64,000 bases of DNA, taken from assembly GCA_040506195.1 (NCBI GenBank), contig JBEVXH010000008.1, positions 1 through 64,000 on the forward strand, given 5' to 3'. Origin of the DNA: Thiodiazotropha sp040506195. Its GTDB lineage: Bacteria; Pseudomonadota; Gammaproteobacteria; Chromatiales; Chromatiaceae. The translations under genes were made by a program, and so were the position numbers. Shown here piece by piece: positions 35,382 through 44,260 of the stretch. The notes below the pieces were generated by a model. That model searched no databases. It was not told where the DNA came from and saw only the letters and a list, made by a program, of their open reading frames with translations. Position 1 is the stretch's first letter. Each line of letters begins with the position of its first letter.

Positions 35382-37086
35382 TTTAGATCCGGACAACCGC
35401 TTGCAGGTTGTCTTATGCTGGCACATGCATCAGCCCTGCTATAAGGGGCCGGATGATAGTGAATACCTGTTACCCTGGGTCTATCTGCACGGCATCAAAG
35501 ACTACTCTGATATGGCGGCCCATCTGGAGCACATGCCGGATGCCAAGGCGGTGGTGAATTTTGCCCCTGTTTTGTTGGAACAGATCGATGACTATGCCAC
35601 TCAGATCGAGGCGTGGCTGAATAAAGGTACTTTGATTCGCGATCCGTTACTGGCGGCGCTCGCCGGACCGGGGCTTCCGGTGGACACGGTATCCCGCAAG
35701 GCGATTATTTCCGCCTGTCTCAAGGCCAATGAAAACCGCCTCATCAGCCGTTTCAAACATTTCAGTGAATTGGCGGCACTGGCCAAGCATGCATTGGAAA
35801 ATGAGGCCATGATCGCCTATTTCAACGATCAATATCTGGTCGATCTTTTGATCTGGTACCATCTCGCCTGGGTCGGCGAATGCCAGCGGATGAACGATAT
35901 TAGGGTGCGGTCCTTGCAGGCAAAGGGGCATGGATTCGACCAGGACGACCGGCGTCGTATGATCGAGTTGATATGGGAGATTTTGAGCAACCTCACCCAG
36001 CGTTACGCAACACTGGCGAATCAGGGCCAGGTAGAGCTTTCGGTGACACCCTACGCCCACCCGATCATTCCCCTGCTGGCAGATATAAATGCCGCCAAAG
36101 AGGCCTTGCCGACGATTGCCATGCCCAGGTTGGAGGAGTATCCAGGTGGTGAATCCCGGGCTCGCTGGCATATGCGTAAAGGCATCGAGGTATTCAAGAA
36201 CTATTTTGGCTTTAAGCCTAAAGGGTGTTGGCCTTCAGAGGGTGGAGTCAGTGAGGCGACCCTGAAGATGCTGGAGGAGGAGGGCTTTGAATGGGCAGCC
36301 ACCGGCCAACAGGTATTGAATAACAGCCTGATGGCCGGAGGCGGCGATTCACCCCTTCCCGATAACTGGGTGCATTCGGCCTACTGTGTCCAGGAGGGGC
36401 ATCTGAACATGTTCTTTCGGGACGATGGCCTCTCCGATCTGATCGGATTCACCTACGGTGAGTGGCATTCCGACGATGCGGTGGGGGATTTGATAAACCA
36501 TCTAGTAAATATCGCCGATGCCTGTCAGGACAATCCTGATGCCGTGGTCTCGATAATCATGGACGGGGAGAACGCCTGGGAATACTACCCCTACAATGGA
36601 AGCTACTTTCTACGGGCCATGTACGAACGTCTGTCACAACATCCCCGGTTAGCTCTAACCACATTTTCAGAGATACTGGATCGTCAACGGCAGCCTCCTC
36701 CCAGACTCTCGAAACTGGTGGCGGGCAGTTGGGTTTACGGTACCTTCACTACCTGGATCGGAGACAAGGACAAGAATCGCGCCTGGGATCTGCTGGGGGA
36801 TGCAAAGAAGGTATATGATAACGTATTGGCGCAGAATAAATTCAGCAAGCGAAAGTTGGCGGAGTTGGAAAAACAGTTAGCGATTTGTGAGGGGTCTGAT
36901 TGGTTCTGGTGGTTTGGAGACTATAATCCAGGTGAAACCGTCAGCGATTTCGAACAGCTGTTTCGCAACCAGCTTTCCCATCTTTTCGACCTGCTGGGAG
37001 AACCCAAACCCGACTATCTATCTCAAGTCTTTGCCGTAGGAAGTGGTAATCCATCCCTGGGTGGTGTAATGAAAAAAAATGATTGA
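35371..37086 (+). CDS. Glycoside hydrolase family 57 protein
   Basis: 571 residues. GH57 conserved region 1 HMHQP at 18-22, region 3 around CWPSEGGVS (candidate nucleophile Glu) and region 4 IIMDGENAWEYY (candidate acid/base Asp), plus the C-terminal helical domain with WFWWFGDY. GH57 includes alpha-amylases, 4-alpha-glucanotransferases and branching enzymes; this type lies in bacterial glg clusters and is often annotated alpha-amylase/alpha-mannosidase. It is translationally coupled to glgC and followed by malQ after 17 bases, so it probably trims or remodels glycogen. It has no signal peptide and is cytoplasmic. Confidence 0.9.
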   Translation: MSDDLDPDNRLQVVLCWHMHQPCYKGPDDSEYLLPWVYLHGIKDYSDMAAHLEHMPDAKAVVNFAPVLLEQIDDYATQIEAWLNKGTLIRDPLLAALAGPGLPVDTVSRKAIISACLKANENRLISRFKHFSELAALAKHALENEAMIAYFNDQYLVDLLIWYHLAWVGECQRMNDIRVRSLQAKGHGFDQDDRRRMIELIWEILSNLTQRYATLANQGQVELSVTPYAHPIIPLLADINAAKEALPTIAMPRLEEYPGGESRARWHMRKGIEVFKNYFGFKPKGCWPSEGGVSEATLKMLEEEGFEWAATGQQVLNNSLMAGGGDSPLPDNWVHSAYCVQEGHLNMFFRDDGLSDLIGFTYGEWHSDDAVGDLINHLVNIADACQDNPDAVVSIIMDGENAWEYYPYNGSYFLRAMYERLSQHPRLALTTFSEILDRQRQPPPRLSKLVAGSWVYGTFTTWIGDKDKNRAWDLLGDAKKVYDNVLAQNKFSKRKLAELEKQLAICEGSDWFWWFGDYNPGETVSDFEQLFRNQLSHLFDLLGEPKPDYLSQVFAVGSGNPSLGGVMKKND

Positions 37087-37103
37087 AGTGATGAGATACG
37101 TGA

Positions 37104-38600
37104 ATGAATAATGTCGCCGAAGAAAGTTTTCGGCCAGTCCATCAGATTTTGACCCGTCGCCGGGCAGGCGTTCTTTTACATATCACATCCCTTCCCGGGC
37201 CGGGTGTGGTTGGGGACCTGGGCAGAGATGCCTATCATTTCATCGATTTCCTGGTCTCCTCGGGGGTGAGCGTCTGGCAGATTCTGCCGATCGGTCCCAC
37301 CATGCATGACAATTCTCCCTATCAGAGCAGTTCCGTCTATGCCGGCAATCCCCGCCTGATAAGTCTGGAGCTGCCTCTGCAAAAGGGTTGGCTTGAAGCT
37401 ATACCCGAAAGCGAGGATGTACTCTCCGACGCAGTGAAAAGCTATGCTATAAAGCTGGCTTGGGAAGGGTTTAAGGAATGCGCCGATAAGGGTGACAGGG
37501 ACGATTACCAACGCTTTGTAGCAGAACAGAAGCATTGGCTTGAGGATTATGTTCTGTTCCAGGCATTGCACCAGGAAGAGGGGGGCTGTTGGTGGAATTG
37601 GCATACTACCCTGAGGGATAGGGAGCCACAGGCGATTGCAGAGACAAGAGCACGCTTCACAGAGACCATTGACGTTATACGTTTTGAACAATATCTGTTT
37701 TTCACCGAGTGGATGAATCTGAAGCATTATGCCAATGAGCGTGGGGTACTGCTATTTGGCGATCTTCCCATCTTCGTGGCTCATGATAGTGCTGAAGTGT
37801 GGGCCCATCGTGAGTTCTTTGATCTGCTCGGGGATGGTCATCCCAGGGTGGTTGCCGGTGTGCCTCCCGACTATTTTTCCGAGACCGGGCAGCGCTGGGG
37901 TAATCCGCTCTATTGCTGGGAAAGGCTGGAAGTGGATGATTTTTCATTCTGGATCGAACGCCTCAGGGCTCAGTCAACCCTGTTCGATTTTTTGCGTATC
38001 GACCATTTTCGGGGATTTGAAGCCTATTGGGAGATACCGGCGGAGGAAAAGACGGCGGTCAATGGCAGGTGGGTGGAGGCCCCCGGCGAAAGATTGTTCG
38101 AACAGCTCTATACTGATCTGCCCGATCTGGAGCTGGTGGCAGAGGATTTGGGCGTGATCACACCGGAGGTGGATGCGTTGCGCAAGGCCTATCATCTGCC
38201 CGGCATGAAGATTCTGCAGTTTGCTTTTTCCGGAGGGGCGGAGAACCCCTACCTCCCGTTCCATCACACCCGAGACTCGGTGGTCTATACCGGAACCCAC
38301 GACAATGACACCACCCTGGGCTGGTACAGGGGGCTTGATGATGGAACCCGCGAGTTTGTCGATGACTATCTGGGCAAGCCGCGAGAGGCCATGCCATGGC
38401 CTTTGATTCGTGCTGCCCTGGCTTCCAGGGCAAATCTGGCGGTAATCCCTTTCCAGGATGTGCTGGGCCTTGATGGGGCTCATCGGATGAACACTCCTGG
38501 CACCACTGAGGGCAATTGGGATTGGAGATTCGATTGGGATCAGATTAAGCACGGCACTGCCGAGCGCCTGTTACGTTCCATCAAGATGTACGGCAGATAA
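37104..38600 (+). CDS. malQ: 4-alpha-glucanotransferase (amylomaltase)
   Basis: 498 residues, GH77. It transfers maltooligosaccharide units between glucans. Motifs: RRAGVLLHITSLPGPGVVGDLG, WQILPIGPTMHDNSPYQSSSVYAGNP, FLRIDHFRGFEAYW with the catalytic Asp, VAEDLGVITPEV with the acid/base Glu, and YTGTHDNDTTLGWY. It ends the glgC-GH57-malQ operon. The plant D-enzyme-like short form (about 500 residues) is seen rather than the 700-residue enteric MalQ. Confidence 0.96.
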   Translation: MNNVAEESFRPVHQILTRRRAGVLLHITSLPGPGVVGDLGRDAYHFIDFLVSSGVSVWQILPIGPTMHDNSPYQSSSVYAGNPRLISLELPLQKGWLEAIPESEDVLSDAVKSYAIKLAWEGFKECADKGDRDDYQRFVAEQKHWLEDYVLFQALHQEEGGCWWNWHTTLRDREPQAIAETRARFTETIDVIRFEQYLFFTEWMNLKHYANERGVLLFGDLPIFVAHDSAEVWAHREFFDLLGDGHPRVVAGVPPDYFSETGQRWGNPLYCWERLEVDDFSFWIERLRAQSTLFDFLRIDHFRGFEAYWEIPAEEKTAVNGRWVEAPGERLFEQLYTDLPDLELVAEDLGVITPEVDALRKAYHLPGMKILQFAFSGGAENPYLPFHHTRDSVVYTGTHDNDTTLGWYRGLDDGTREFVDDYLGKPREAMPWPLIRAALASRANLAVIPFQDVLGLDGAHRMNTPGTTEGNWDWRFDWDQIKHGTAERLLRSIKMYGR

Positions 38601-38676
38601 CGGACATTGCGTGATGTATTATCAACTCGACATATATAGTTGCCACGCTAATATCATAAGTTGAGAGGGCGACCGC

Positions 38677-38710
38677 GAAAAAAAACCACTCCGACACCAG
38701 GCCGAAGTGG
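38677..38710 (-). terminator. Intrinsic terminator, minus strand
   Basis: Minus strand CCACTTCGGC, loop CTGGT, GTCGGAGTGG (10-bp stem with two G-U pairs) then eight T residues. The G-U pairs make it valid only on the minus strand, where no coding gene ends nearby. Confidence 0.8.
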
Positions 38711-38800
38711 CTATACCAAAGGAGGATGGAGGAGATAAGCCGCCGTCACAATGCAGTTCCGGCTGACTTGGCGCTATTTCACCATCCACAGACTTTAGTT
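38711..38800 (-). ncRNA. Candidate structured RNA or 3'UTR ahead of the minus-strand terminator
   Basis: On the minus strand GGATGG (near 38785) can pair with CCATCC (near 38728), enclosing a second stem AGCCG / CGGCT (near 38760 and 38738). The segment ends in a strong terminator. It could be an independent small RNA or the 3' part of the message for the 40-residue membrane peptide upstream. No Rfam family was recognised by eye. Confidence 0.4.
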
Positions 38801-38844
38801 TCATTGAGAAAAATCAATTCATTCACGATGTAACAATTTGCACA

Positions 38845-38873
38845 ACCGATTGGATTGGACTCAACAGCCCTTA
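38845..38873. repeat. Dispersed-repeat remnant G
   Basis: ACCGATTGGATTGGACTCAA then CAGCCCTTA: one diverged arm of the repeat family. Its outer end overlaps the stop codon of the 40-residue membrane peptide. Confidence 0.5.
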
Positions 38874-38993
38874 ATCTTCTTCGCTGGGGTCCTCCGCGGA
38901 TGAGGACTTGTGGCTGCTGCCGGCGAGAAAGAGTGCGGCGACGCCCAGTGCCAGGAGGATGATCAGTGAGATGGCTATCAGTATGTTACTCAT
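38871..38993 (-). CDS. Small membrane protein, 40 residues
   Basis: MSNILIAISLIILLALGVAALFLAG is a single transmembrane helix, followed by a Ser-rich acidic tail (SSHKSSSAEDPSEED). The layout, a short N-in helix with a charged tail, recalls CcoS/FixS- or CydX-like small subunits, but no family signature was recognised and no oxidase gene is near. The ribosome-binding site is weak. Support comes from the protein-like composition and the minus-strand terminator 160 bases downstream. It is divergent from purL. A longer frame begins upstream but overlaps the purL promoter. Confidence 0.5.
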   Translation of the reverse strand: MSNILIAISLIILLALGVAALFLAGSSHKSSSAEDPSEED

Positions 38994-39067
38994 GGATTGC
39001 GGTGCTCTCTTAATTGGTGTTTTTCGAGTATCATTGTGCTTTTTCCGACCTGCAGGATAAAGGCCCA

Positions 39068-42000
39068 ATGTTGATTCTCCGTGGCGCACCAGCCCTTTCT
39101 GAATTTCGTCTACAGAAACTCGCCCAACGTCTATCCGGTTTGCTAAACGGAAAAGTGGGTGTTGTCTCGGAGTATCTCCATTTTGCCGATGTCAACCAAT
39201 CCCTCGATGAGAGAGAGAGGGCAGTGCTCGACAATCTGTTGCGCTATGGGCCTGCCATGCCTGATATACGGCATGACGGCACACTTTTGTTGGTGGTCCC
39301 ACGACCCGGCACTCTCTCGCCCTGGTCTACCAAGGCTACCGATATCGCCCACCACTGCGGGTTACAGAAAATACAACGCCTGGAACGCGGCTTGGCATTC
39401 TATCTGACACTGGATGAAAGGGGTCTTGACAGTAAACAGTATGTGATTGCGGCCGGACAGTTGCGTGACCGCATGACCGAAATTGTGCTGTCGGATGCTG
39501 AGGATGCGACCTGCCTATTCAATCGGGCTGAGCCTAAGCACTACATCCAAGTGGATATTCTGGGGGGTGGGGAGAGGGCGTTACACAATGCTAATACGGA
39601 GTTGGGCCTGGCACTGTCGGAAGACGAGATCGAATACCTGGTGGAGAGCTTTCAGTCCCTGCAACGTAATCCCACCGATGTGGAACTGATGATGTTTGCC
39701 CAGGCCAATTCAGAACACTGCAGGCATAAGATATTCAACGCAGACTGGATTATCGATGGAGAGCATCAGCAGCGATCTCTGTTTGAGATGATTCGCAATA
39801 CGACCGACAGTTCGCCAGCTGAAGTCCTTTCGGCGTACAAGGACAATGCCGCTGTCATCAGCGGCCCGAGCGCAGAGCGTTTCGTGCTTGATCCGGAAAC
39901 CAATGTTTACAGCTTCGGCCAGGAGGATATCCACATTCTGATGAAGGTGGAGACCCACAACCACCCAACGGCGATCTCTCCCGATCCGGGGGCGGCCACG
40001 GGATCCGGGGGTGAGATTCGTGACGAGGGGGCGACTGGAAAGGGCGCCAAGCCGAAGGCGGGCCTGTGCGGTTTTTCAGTCTCCAATCTGCGTATTCCCG
40101 ATGGTGAAATGCCGTGGGAGGTCGACTATGGTAAACCTGGCCGCATCGTTTCCGCACTGGATATCATGCTGGAGGGCCCGATCGGCGCCGCTTCATTCAA
40201 TAATGAATTCGGGCGCCCGAATCTGAATGGATATTTCCGCACTTACGAGGCCCGGGTGCCCGGGCCGGTTGGAGAGGAACTGCGGGGTTACCACAAACCG
40301 ATCATGTTGGCGGGTGGTTTGGGGAATATCCGCGCTGAACATATCGAAAAGGGCGGTTTTCCCAGCGGGTCACCCTTAATTGTTCTCGGGGGACCGGCCA
40401 TGCTGATCGGTCTTGGCGGCGGCGCGGCTTCCAGCATGGCCAGCGGTACTTCTGCGGAGGATCTCGACTTTGCATCCGTCCAGCGCTCGAACCCGGAGAT
40501 GCAGCGTCGTTGTCAAGAGGTGATCGATGCTTGCTGGGTGCGGGGTGACGCCAATCCGATCCTGTTTATCCACGATGTGGGCGCCGGCGGCCTCTCCAAT
40601 GCCTTGCCGGAGCTGGTTCACGACGCTGCATTAGGCGGACGTTTCGAGCTGCGCACAGTGCCGAATGACGATCCCGGAATGTCACCGATGGAAATCTGGT
40701 GCAATGAGTCCCAGGAACGCTATGTCATGGCCATCGATGTGGCTAAACTGGATGAGTTCAAGGCGATCTGCGAGCGTGAACGTTGCCCCTATGCTGTCGT
40801 CGGCGAGGCGATGGATGAGGAGCATCTGGTTTTGGGTGATGCCCATTTCGACAATAATCCCATCGATATACCGATGAGCCTGCTGTTCGGTAAACCACCG
40901 CGCATGCTGCGGGATGTGCGACGCAAGACCTTTCAAAAACAGCAGCTCGATTTTTCCGGTGTCGATCTCAAACAGGCTGCCCTGAGGGTGCTGCAGCTGC
41001 CGACTGTGGCCAACAAGACTTTCCTGATCACTATCGGCGATCGTTCGATCACCGGCATGGTGAATCGTGATCAGATGGTGGGGCCCTGGCAGGTCCCGGT
41101 TGCTGATCTGGCGGTGACATCCTCCGGGTTGATGGGGTACACCGGTGAGGCCATGGCGATGGGAGAGAGGACCCCGTTGGCACTGCTGGATGCTCCTGCA
41201 TCCGGACGCATGGCGATCGGTGAAGCGATTACCAATATAGCGGCGGCGAGAATCGAAAAACTGTCCGATATCAAGCTCTCCGCCAATTGGATGGCGCCGG
41301 CCGGACATCCAGGGGAGGATGCGAAGCTCTATGAAACGGTGAAGGCGGTGGGTATGGAGTTGTGTCCGGCCTTGGGTATCGCCATCCCGGTGGGTAAGGA
41401 TTCTATGTCGATGAAGACGGTGTGGCATGAGGGTGACCAGGCGCTTGCGGTGACTGCACCCCTTTCCCTGATTGTCTCCGCCTTTGCCCCGGTGATGGAT
41501 ATCAGGTCCACCCAAACACCGATGTTGCGTAGCGATGCCGGGGATTCCGATTTGATTCTGATCGATCTGGGAAAGGGAAAGAACCGCCTGGGGGCCACCG
41601 CGTTGGCCCAGGTCTATCAACAGATTGGCCACCATGGTGCCGACCTGGAGGACCCGGATGCCTTGCAACGCTTTTTCGCACTGATTCAGGAACTCAACCA
41701 GAACGATTTGATATTGGCCTATCATGATCGTTCGGACGGCGGACTGTTCACAACAATCTGTGAAATGGCATTCGCCGGTCGTTGTGGGGTTAGTGTGGAG
41801 ATCGATGATCTGGGGGACGATGATCTTGCCATACTCTTCAGTGAGGAGTTGGGGGCGGTGATACAAGTGCCTCACCGTGATACCGATGAAGTATTGAAGA
41901 TGTTGAGCGATGATGGGCTTGGACGCTGCAGCCATGTGATCGGAACCCTCAACGGTGATGACCGGATCGAATTCACACGGGCCGGAAAAAAGGTGCTGTG

Positions 42001-42955
42001 TGCCACCAGGGTAGAATTTCAACAGGCCTGGTCGGAGACCACGCGTCAGATGCAGGCATTGCGCGACAACCCTGACTGCGCTCAGGAGGAGTATGATCGT
42101 ATCGCTGAGGCGGATCCCGGTATCCAGATAAAACTCAGCTTCGATCCCGATGAAGATATTGCCTCACCGATGGTGGCCACCGGCGTCAGGCCGCCAATGG
42201 CGATATTGCGTGAGCAGGGCGTCAACGGACAGCTGGAGATGGCGGCGGCCTTCCACCGCGCCGGATTCGAGTGTGTAGATGTGCATATGTCGGATATCAT
42301 CGAGGGCCGCGTCGGCCTGAGTGGTTTCAGAGGCCTGGTGGCCTGCGGCGGCTTTTCATATGGGGATGTATTGGGCGCGGGAGAGGGTTGGGCCAAGTCC
42401 GCCCTGTTCAACAGCCGGGCCAGGGATGAGTTCGAAGCCTTTTTCAACCGCCAGGATACCTTCGCGCTTGGTGTCTGTAACGGCTGCCAGATGCTCTCCA
42501 ATCTGCATCAACTGATTCCGGGCGCCGATCACTGGCCCCATTTCGTGCGTAACCGATCCGAGCAGTTTGAGGCGCGACTTGTTACGGTGGAGATCTGTGA
42601 CACACCATCCATCCTTTTGAACGGAATGAGCGGTTCCAAAGTGCCGATCGTTGTGGCCCATGCCGAGGGGCGCGCCGAGTTCAACGACCCGCAGCATCTA
42701 CAGGGGGCAGGTAAACTCACGGTGATGCGCTATCTCGAAAACAATGGTGAATTGGCCGGCCGCTATCCGGCCAATCCAAACGGTTCTCCCGAAGGGATCG
42801 CGGGGCTTTGTAACAAGGATGGCCGGGTGACGATCATGATGCCGCATCCGGAGCGTGTCACCCGTACGGTACAGTACTCCTGGCATCCGGATGATTGGGA
42901 CGAGGACGCCCCATGGCTGCGACTGTTTCGCAATGCCCGGGTCTGGGTGGATTGA
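39068..42955 (+). CDS. purL: Phosphoribosylformylglycinamidine synthase
   Basis: 1295 residues, the large gammaproteobacterial form and identical in length to the E. coli enzyme. It converts FGAR to FGAM with ATP and glutamine in purine synthesis. N-terminal PurS-like domain, linker, two AIR-synthase-like halves (MKVETHNHPTAISPDPGAATGSGG; IAIPVGKDSMSMKTVW), and a C-terminal class I glutaminase with nucleophile in LGVCNGCQML and PHPERV. Start at ATG 39068 with AAGG six bases upstream; an earlier ATG lacks homology. Single-gene unit. A 446-codon antisense frame inside it is a codon-bias shadow. Confidence 0.98.
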   Translation: MLILRGAPALSEFRLQKLAQRLSGLLNGKVGVVSEYLHFADVNQSLDERERAVLDNLLRYGPAMPDIRHDGTLLLVVPRPGTLSPWSTKATDIAHHCGLQKIQRLERGLAFYLTLDERGLDSKQYVIAAGQLRDRMTEIVLSDAEDATCLFNRAEPKHYIQVDILGGGERALHNANTELGLALSEDEIEYLVESFQSLQRNPTDVELMMFAQANSEHCRHKIFNADWIIDGEHQQRSLFEMIRNTTDSSPAEVLSAYKDNAAVISGPSAERFVLDPETNVYSFGQEDIHILMKVETHNHPTAISPDPGAATGSGGEIRDEGATGKGAKPKAGLCGFSVSNLRIPDGEMPWEVDYGKPGRIVSALDIMLEGPIGAASFNNEFGRPNLNGYFRTYEARVPGPVGEELRGYHKPIMLAGGLGNIRAEHIEKGGFPSGSPLIVLGGPAMLIGLGGGAASSMASGTSAEDLDFASVQRSNPEMQRRCQEVIDACWVRGDANPILFIHDVGAGGLSNALPELVHDAALGGRFELRTVPNDDPGMSPMEIWCNESQERYVMAIDVAKLDEFKAICERERCPYAVVGEAMDEEHLVLGDAHFDNNPIDIPMSLLFGKPPRMLRDVRRKTFQKQQLDFSGVDLKQAALRVLQLPTVANKTFLITIGDRSITGMVNRDQMVGPWQVPVADLAVTSSGLMGYTGEAMAMGERTPLALLDAPASGRMAIGEAITNIAAARIEKLSDIKLSANWMAPAGHPGEDAKLYETVKAVGMELCPALGIAIPVGKDSMSMKTVWHEGDQALAVTAPLSLIVSAFAPVMDIRSTQTPMLRSDAGDSDLILIDLGKGKNRLGATALAQVYQQIGHHGADLEDPDALQRFFALIQELNQNDLILAYHDRSDGGLFTTICEMAFAGRCGVSVEIDDLGDDDLAILFSEELGAVIQVPHRDTDEVLKMLSDDGLGRCSHVIGTLNGDDRIEFTRAGKKVLCATRVEFQQAWSETTRQMQALRDNPDCAQEEYDRIAEADPGIQIKLSFDPDEDIASPMVATGVRPPMAILREQGVNGQLEMAAAFHRAGFECVDVHMSDIIEGRVGLSGFRGLVACGGFSYGDVLGAGEGWAKSALFNSRARDEFEAFFNRQDTFALGVCNGCQMLSNLHQLIPGADHWPHFVRNRSEQFEARLVTVEICDTPSILLNGMSGSKVPIVVAHAEGRAEFNDPQHLQGAGKLTVMRYLENNGELAGRYPANPNGSPEGIAGLCNKDGRVTIMMPHPERVTRTVQYSWHPDDWDEDAPWLRLFRNARVWVD

Positions 42956-43061
42956 AGGCACTGCGCAGCGAGCAGAGTCCAGTATGTGTTGTCAGCGGTG
43001 ATTGGCACTCATTTGCGGCCTCTGTTTCGCTACCCGATCAGTGCGTGAACCAAATCGGTTT

Positions 43062-43706
43062 TCAGAGAGAGTGTTCATCTCCCAGTTTGCGTGCGGACTT
43101 GTGGGTCAATCCTGGGTGATTCTTGAGTGCATAGCCGGCGAAGTGGAGATTTAGAATCGCTTCCTGGAGGCTGTTACGCAGGGAGGAGTTGGGTGAGTCG
43201 AGGTGCTGCGCCAGTGCCTTCAACGGTACCTCAAGATGATGAGGGTGTACCGCTACCGGCAGATTCAAGCGACCGGCGAGATTCAGGAAGGGATCGAGGG
43301 GGGCGACATCCAGTTGGTTGTGATGATGAGCCCGGCAAGAATAGATGAGTTCCACATCCTCCGGTATCACATTCAGATATTCCCTATAGGTCTCAGCAAG
43401 GGCTTCACTGACGTCGGTCTCACCGTTGATTACAGACCGGACTATCTGGGTAATGCCTCGGGCGGATTGCAGATTTGGTTCGCAAGCAAGTATCGCAGCC
43501 ATCAGGTGTCGTTGCGTTTTGCTCAGATTGTTGGCCTGGTAACCGGACATATTGAATTGGCGTTGATCCGCGAGGTTCCTTAGAAAAGCTTGAGTACAGA
43601 CAAAATACCTTGATGTATAGTGAAACAACTCTTCGGCACAACCACCCCAGCCGGCATGGAACTCCGGATAGAACAAACCATCAACACACTTCAAGTTGCC
43701 ATTCAT
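43062..43706 (-). CDS. Hypothetical protein, 214 residues
   Basis: A Leu- and His-rich soluble protein with no signal peptide or membrane segment. It contains CRAHHHNQLDVAPLDPFLNLAGRLNLPVAVHPHHLEVPLKALAQHL, where the clustered histidines (HHH, HPHH) could bind metal, and cysteines near the N-terminus. I do not recognise the family. AAGG lies nine bases upstream of the ATG. It is convergent with purL and followed on the other side by a 550-bp non-coding region, so it stands alone. Confidence 0.65.
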   Translation of the reverse strand: MNGNLKCVDGLFYPEFHAGWGGCAEELFHYTSRYFVCTQAFLRNLADQRQFNMSGYQANNLSKTQRHLMAAILACEPNLQSARGITQIVRSVINGETDVSEALAETYREYLNVIPEDVELIYSCRAHHHNQLDVAPLDPFLNLAGRLNLPVAVHPHHLEVPLKALAQHLDSPNSSLRNSLQEAILNLHFAGYALKNHPGLTHKSARKLGDEHSL

Positions 43707-44260
43707 GGTGTCTGACCTTTCTCGATGTCGAGTTGTCTGTCAGATGTATCAGGCATGAGAGGCCATGCCTCTCGTAGGATAATATAGCTTAAATGTGGGT
43801 AATAACCCCCCGAAATGGTGTTGTCATCGATGTCTTTTTGTATTTAATCTGTTGATATTAAATTAAAATCCAATAGATTGGCAGGCAGACTGACCTGGCT
43901 GCCGGGGAGGGTCCGTCAGGCGAGGGCTTGATAGCGGATGCAGATCCAATCAAGCCACCCAAGCGGAGTGTGTTGTACCTAAATTAGGGCATATGTCGGA
44001 TTTCCCTCCCACCGATGGATTGAGTATCGGGATTATTCCGACAAAGCGGGTTGGAAAGGAATGAAATCAACAGGTTGCCACACCGATGAATTGAATGGTA
44101 TCTAAAGCTGGATTAGCTGTGTTGGACTATATAGACTGAACGGATGGATAAGGATGAAGTTTCCAGGGATGGTGATTCATCAGAGAAAAATAACAAAATC
44201 AGGCTTGGCTATGGAATCGAGTGGAAGCGCTGTTAACCATTGAATATTCAACTCAGGTAA
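43707..44260. other. Long intergenic region upstream of the Wzz gene, with inverted repeats
   Basis: Contains GGCTTGAT (43925-43932) with ATCAAGCC (43949-43956), and TGTCGGA (43994-44000) with TCCGACA (44037-44043), both perfect. ACCGATGGATTGA and ACCGATGAATTGA recur nearby. A 30-codon frame at 44144-44236 (MDKDEVSRDGDSSEKNNKIR...) has no good ribosome-binding site and is not called. The region probably holds the control sites of the polysaccharide gene. Confidence 0.45.

Noticed and set aside
40682..42022. 446-codon open frame antisense to purL
   Set aside because: purL is certain on the plus strand; the antisense frame is a codon-bias shadow with His/Gln/Arg-rich non-protein-like composition.
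44144..44236. 30-codon plus-strand frame upstream of the Wzz-like gene
   Set aside because: Composition is protein-like but the ribosome-binding site is poor and nothing independent supports it; mentioned only within the intergenic entry.
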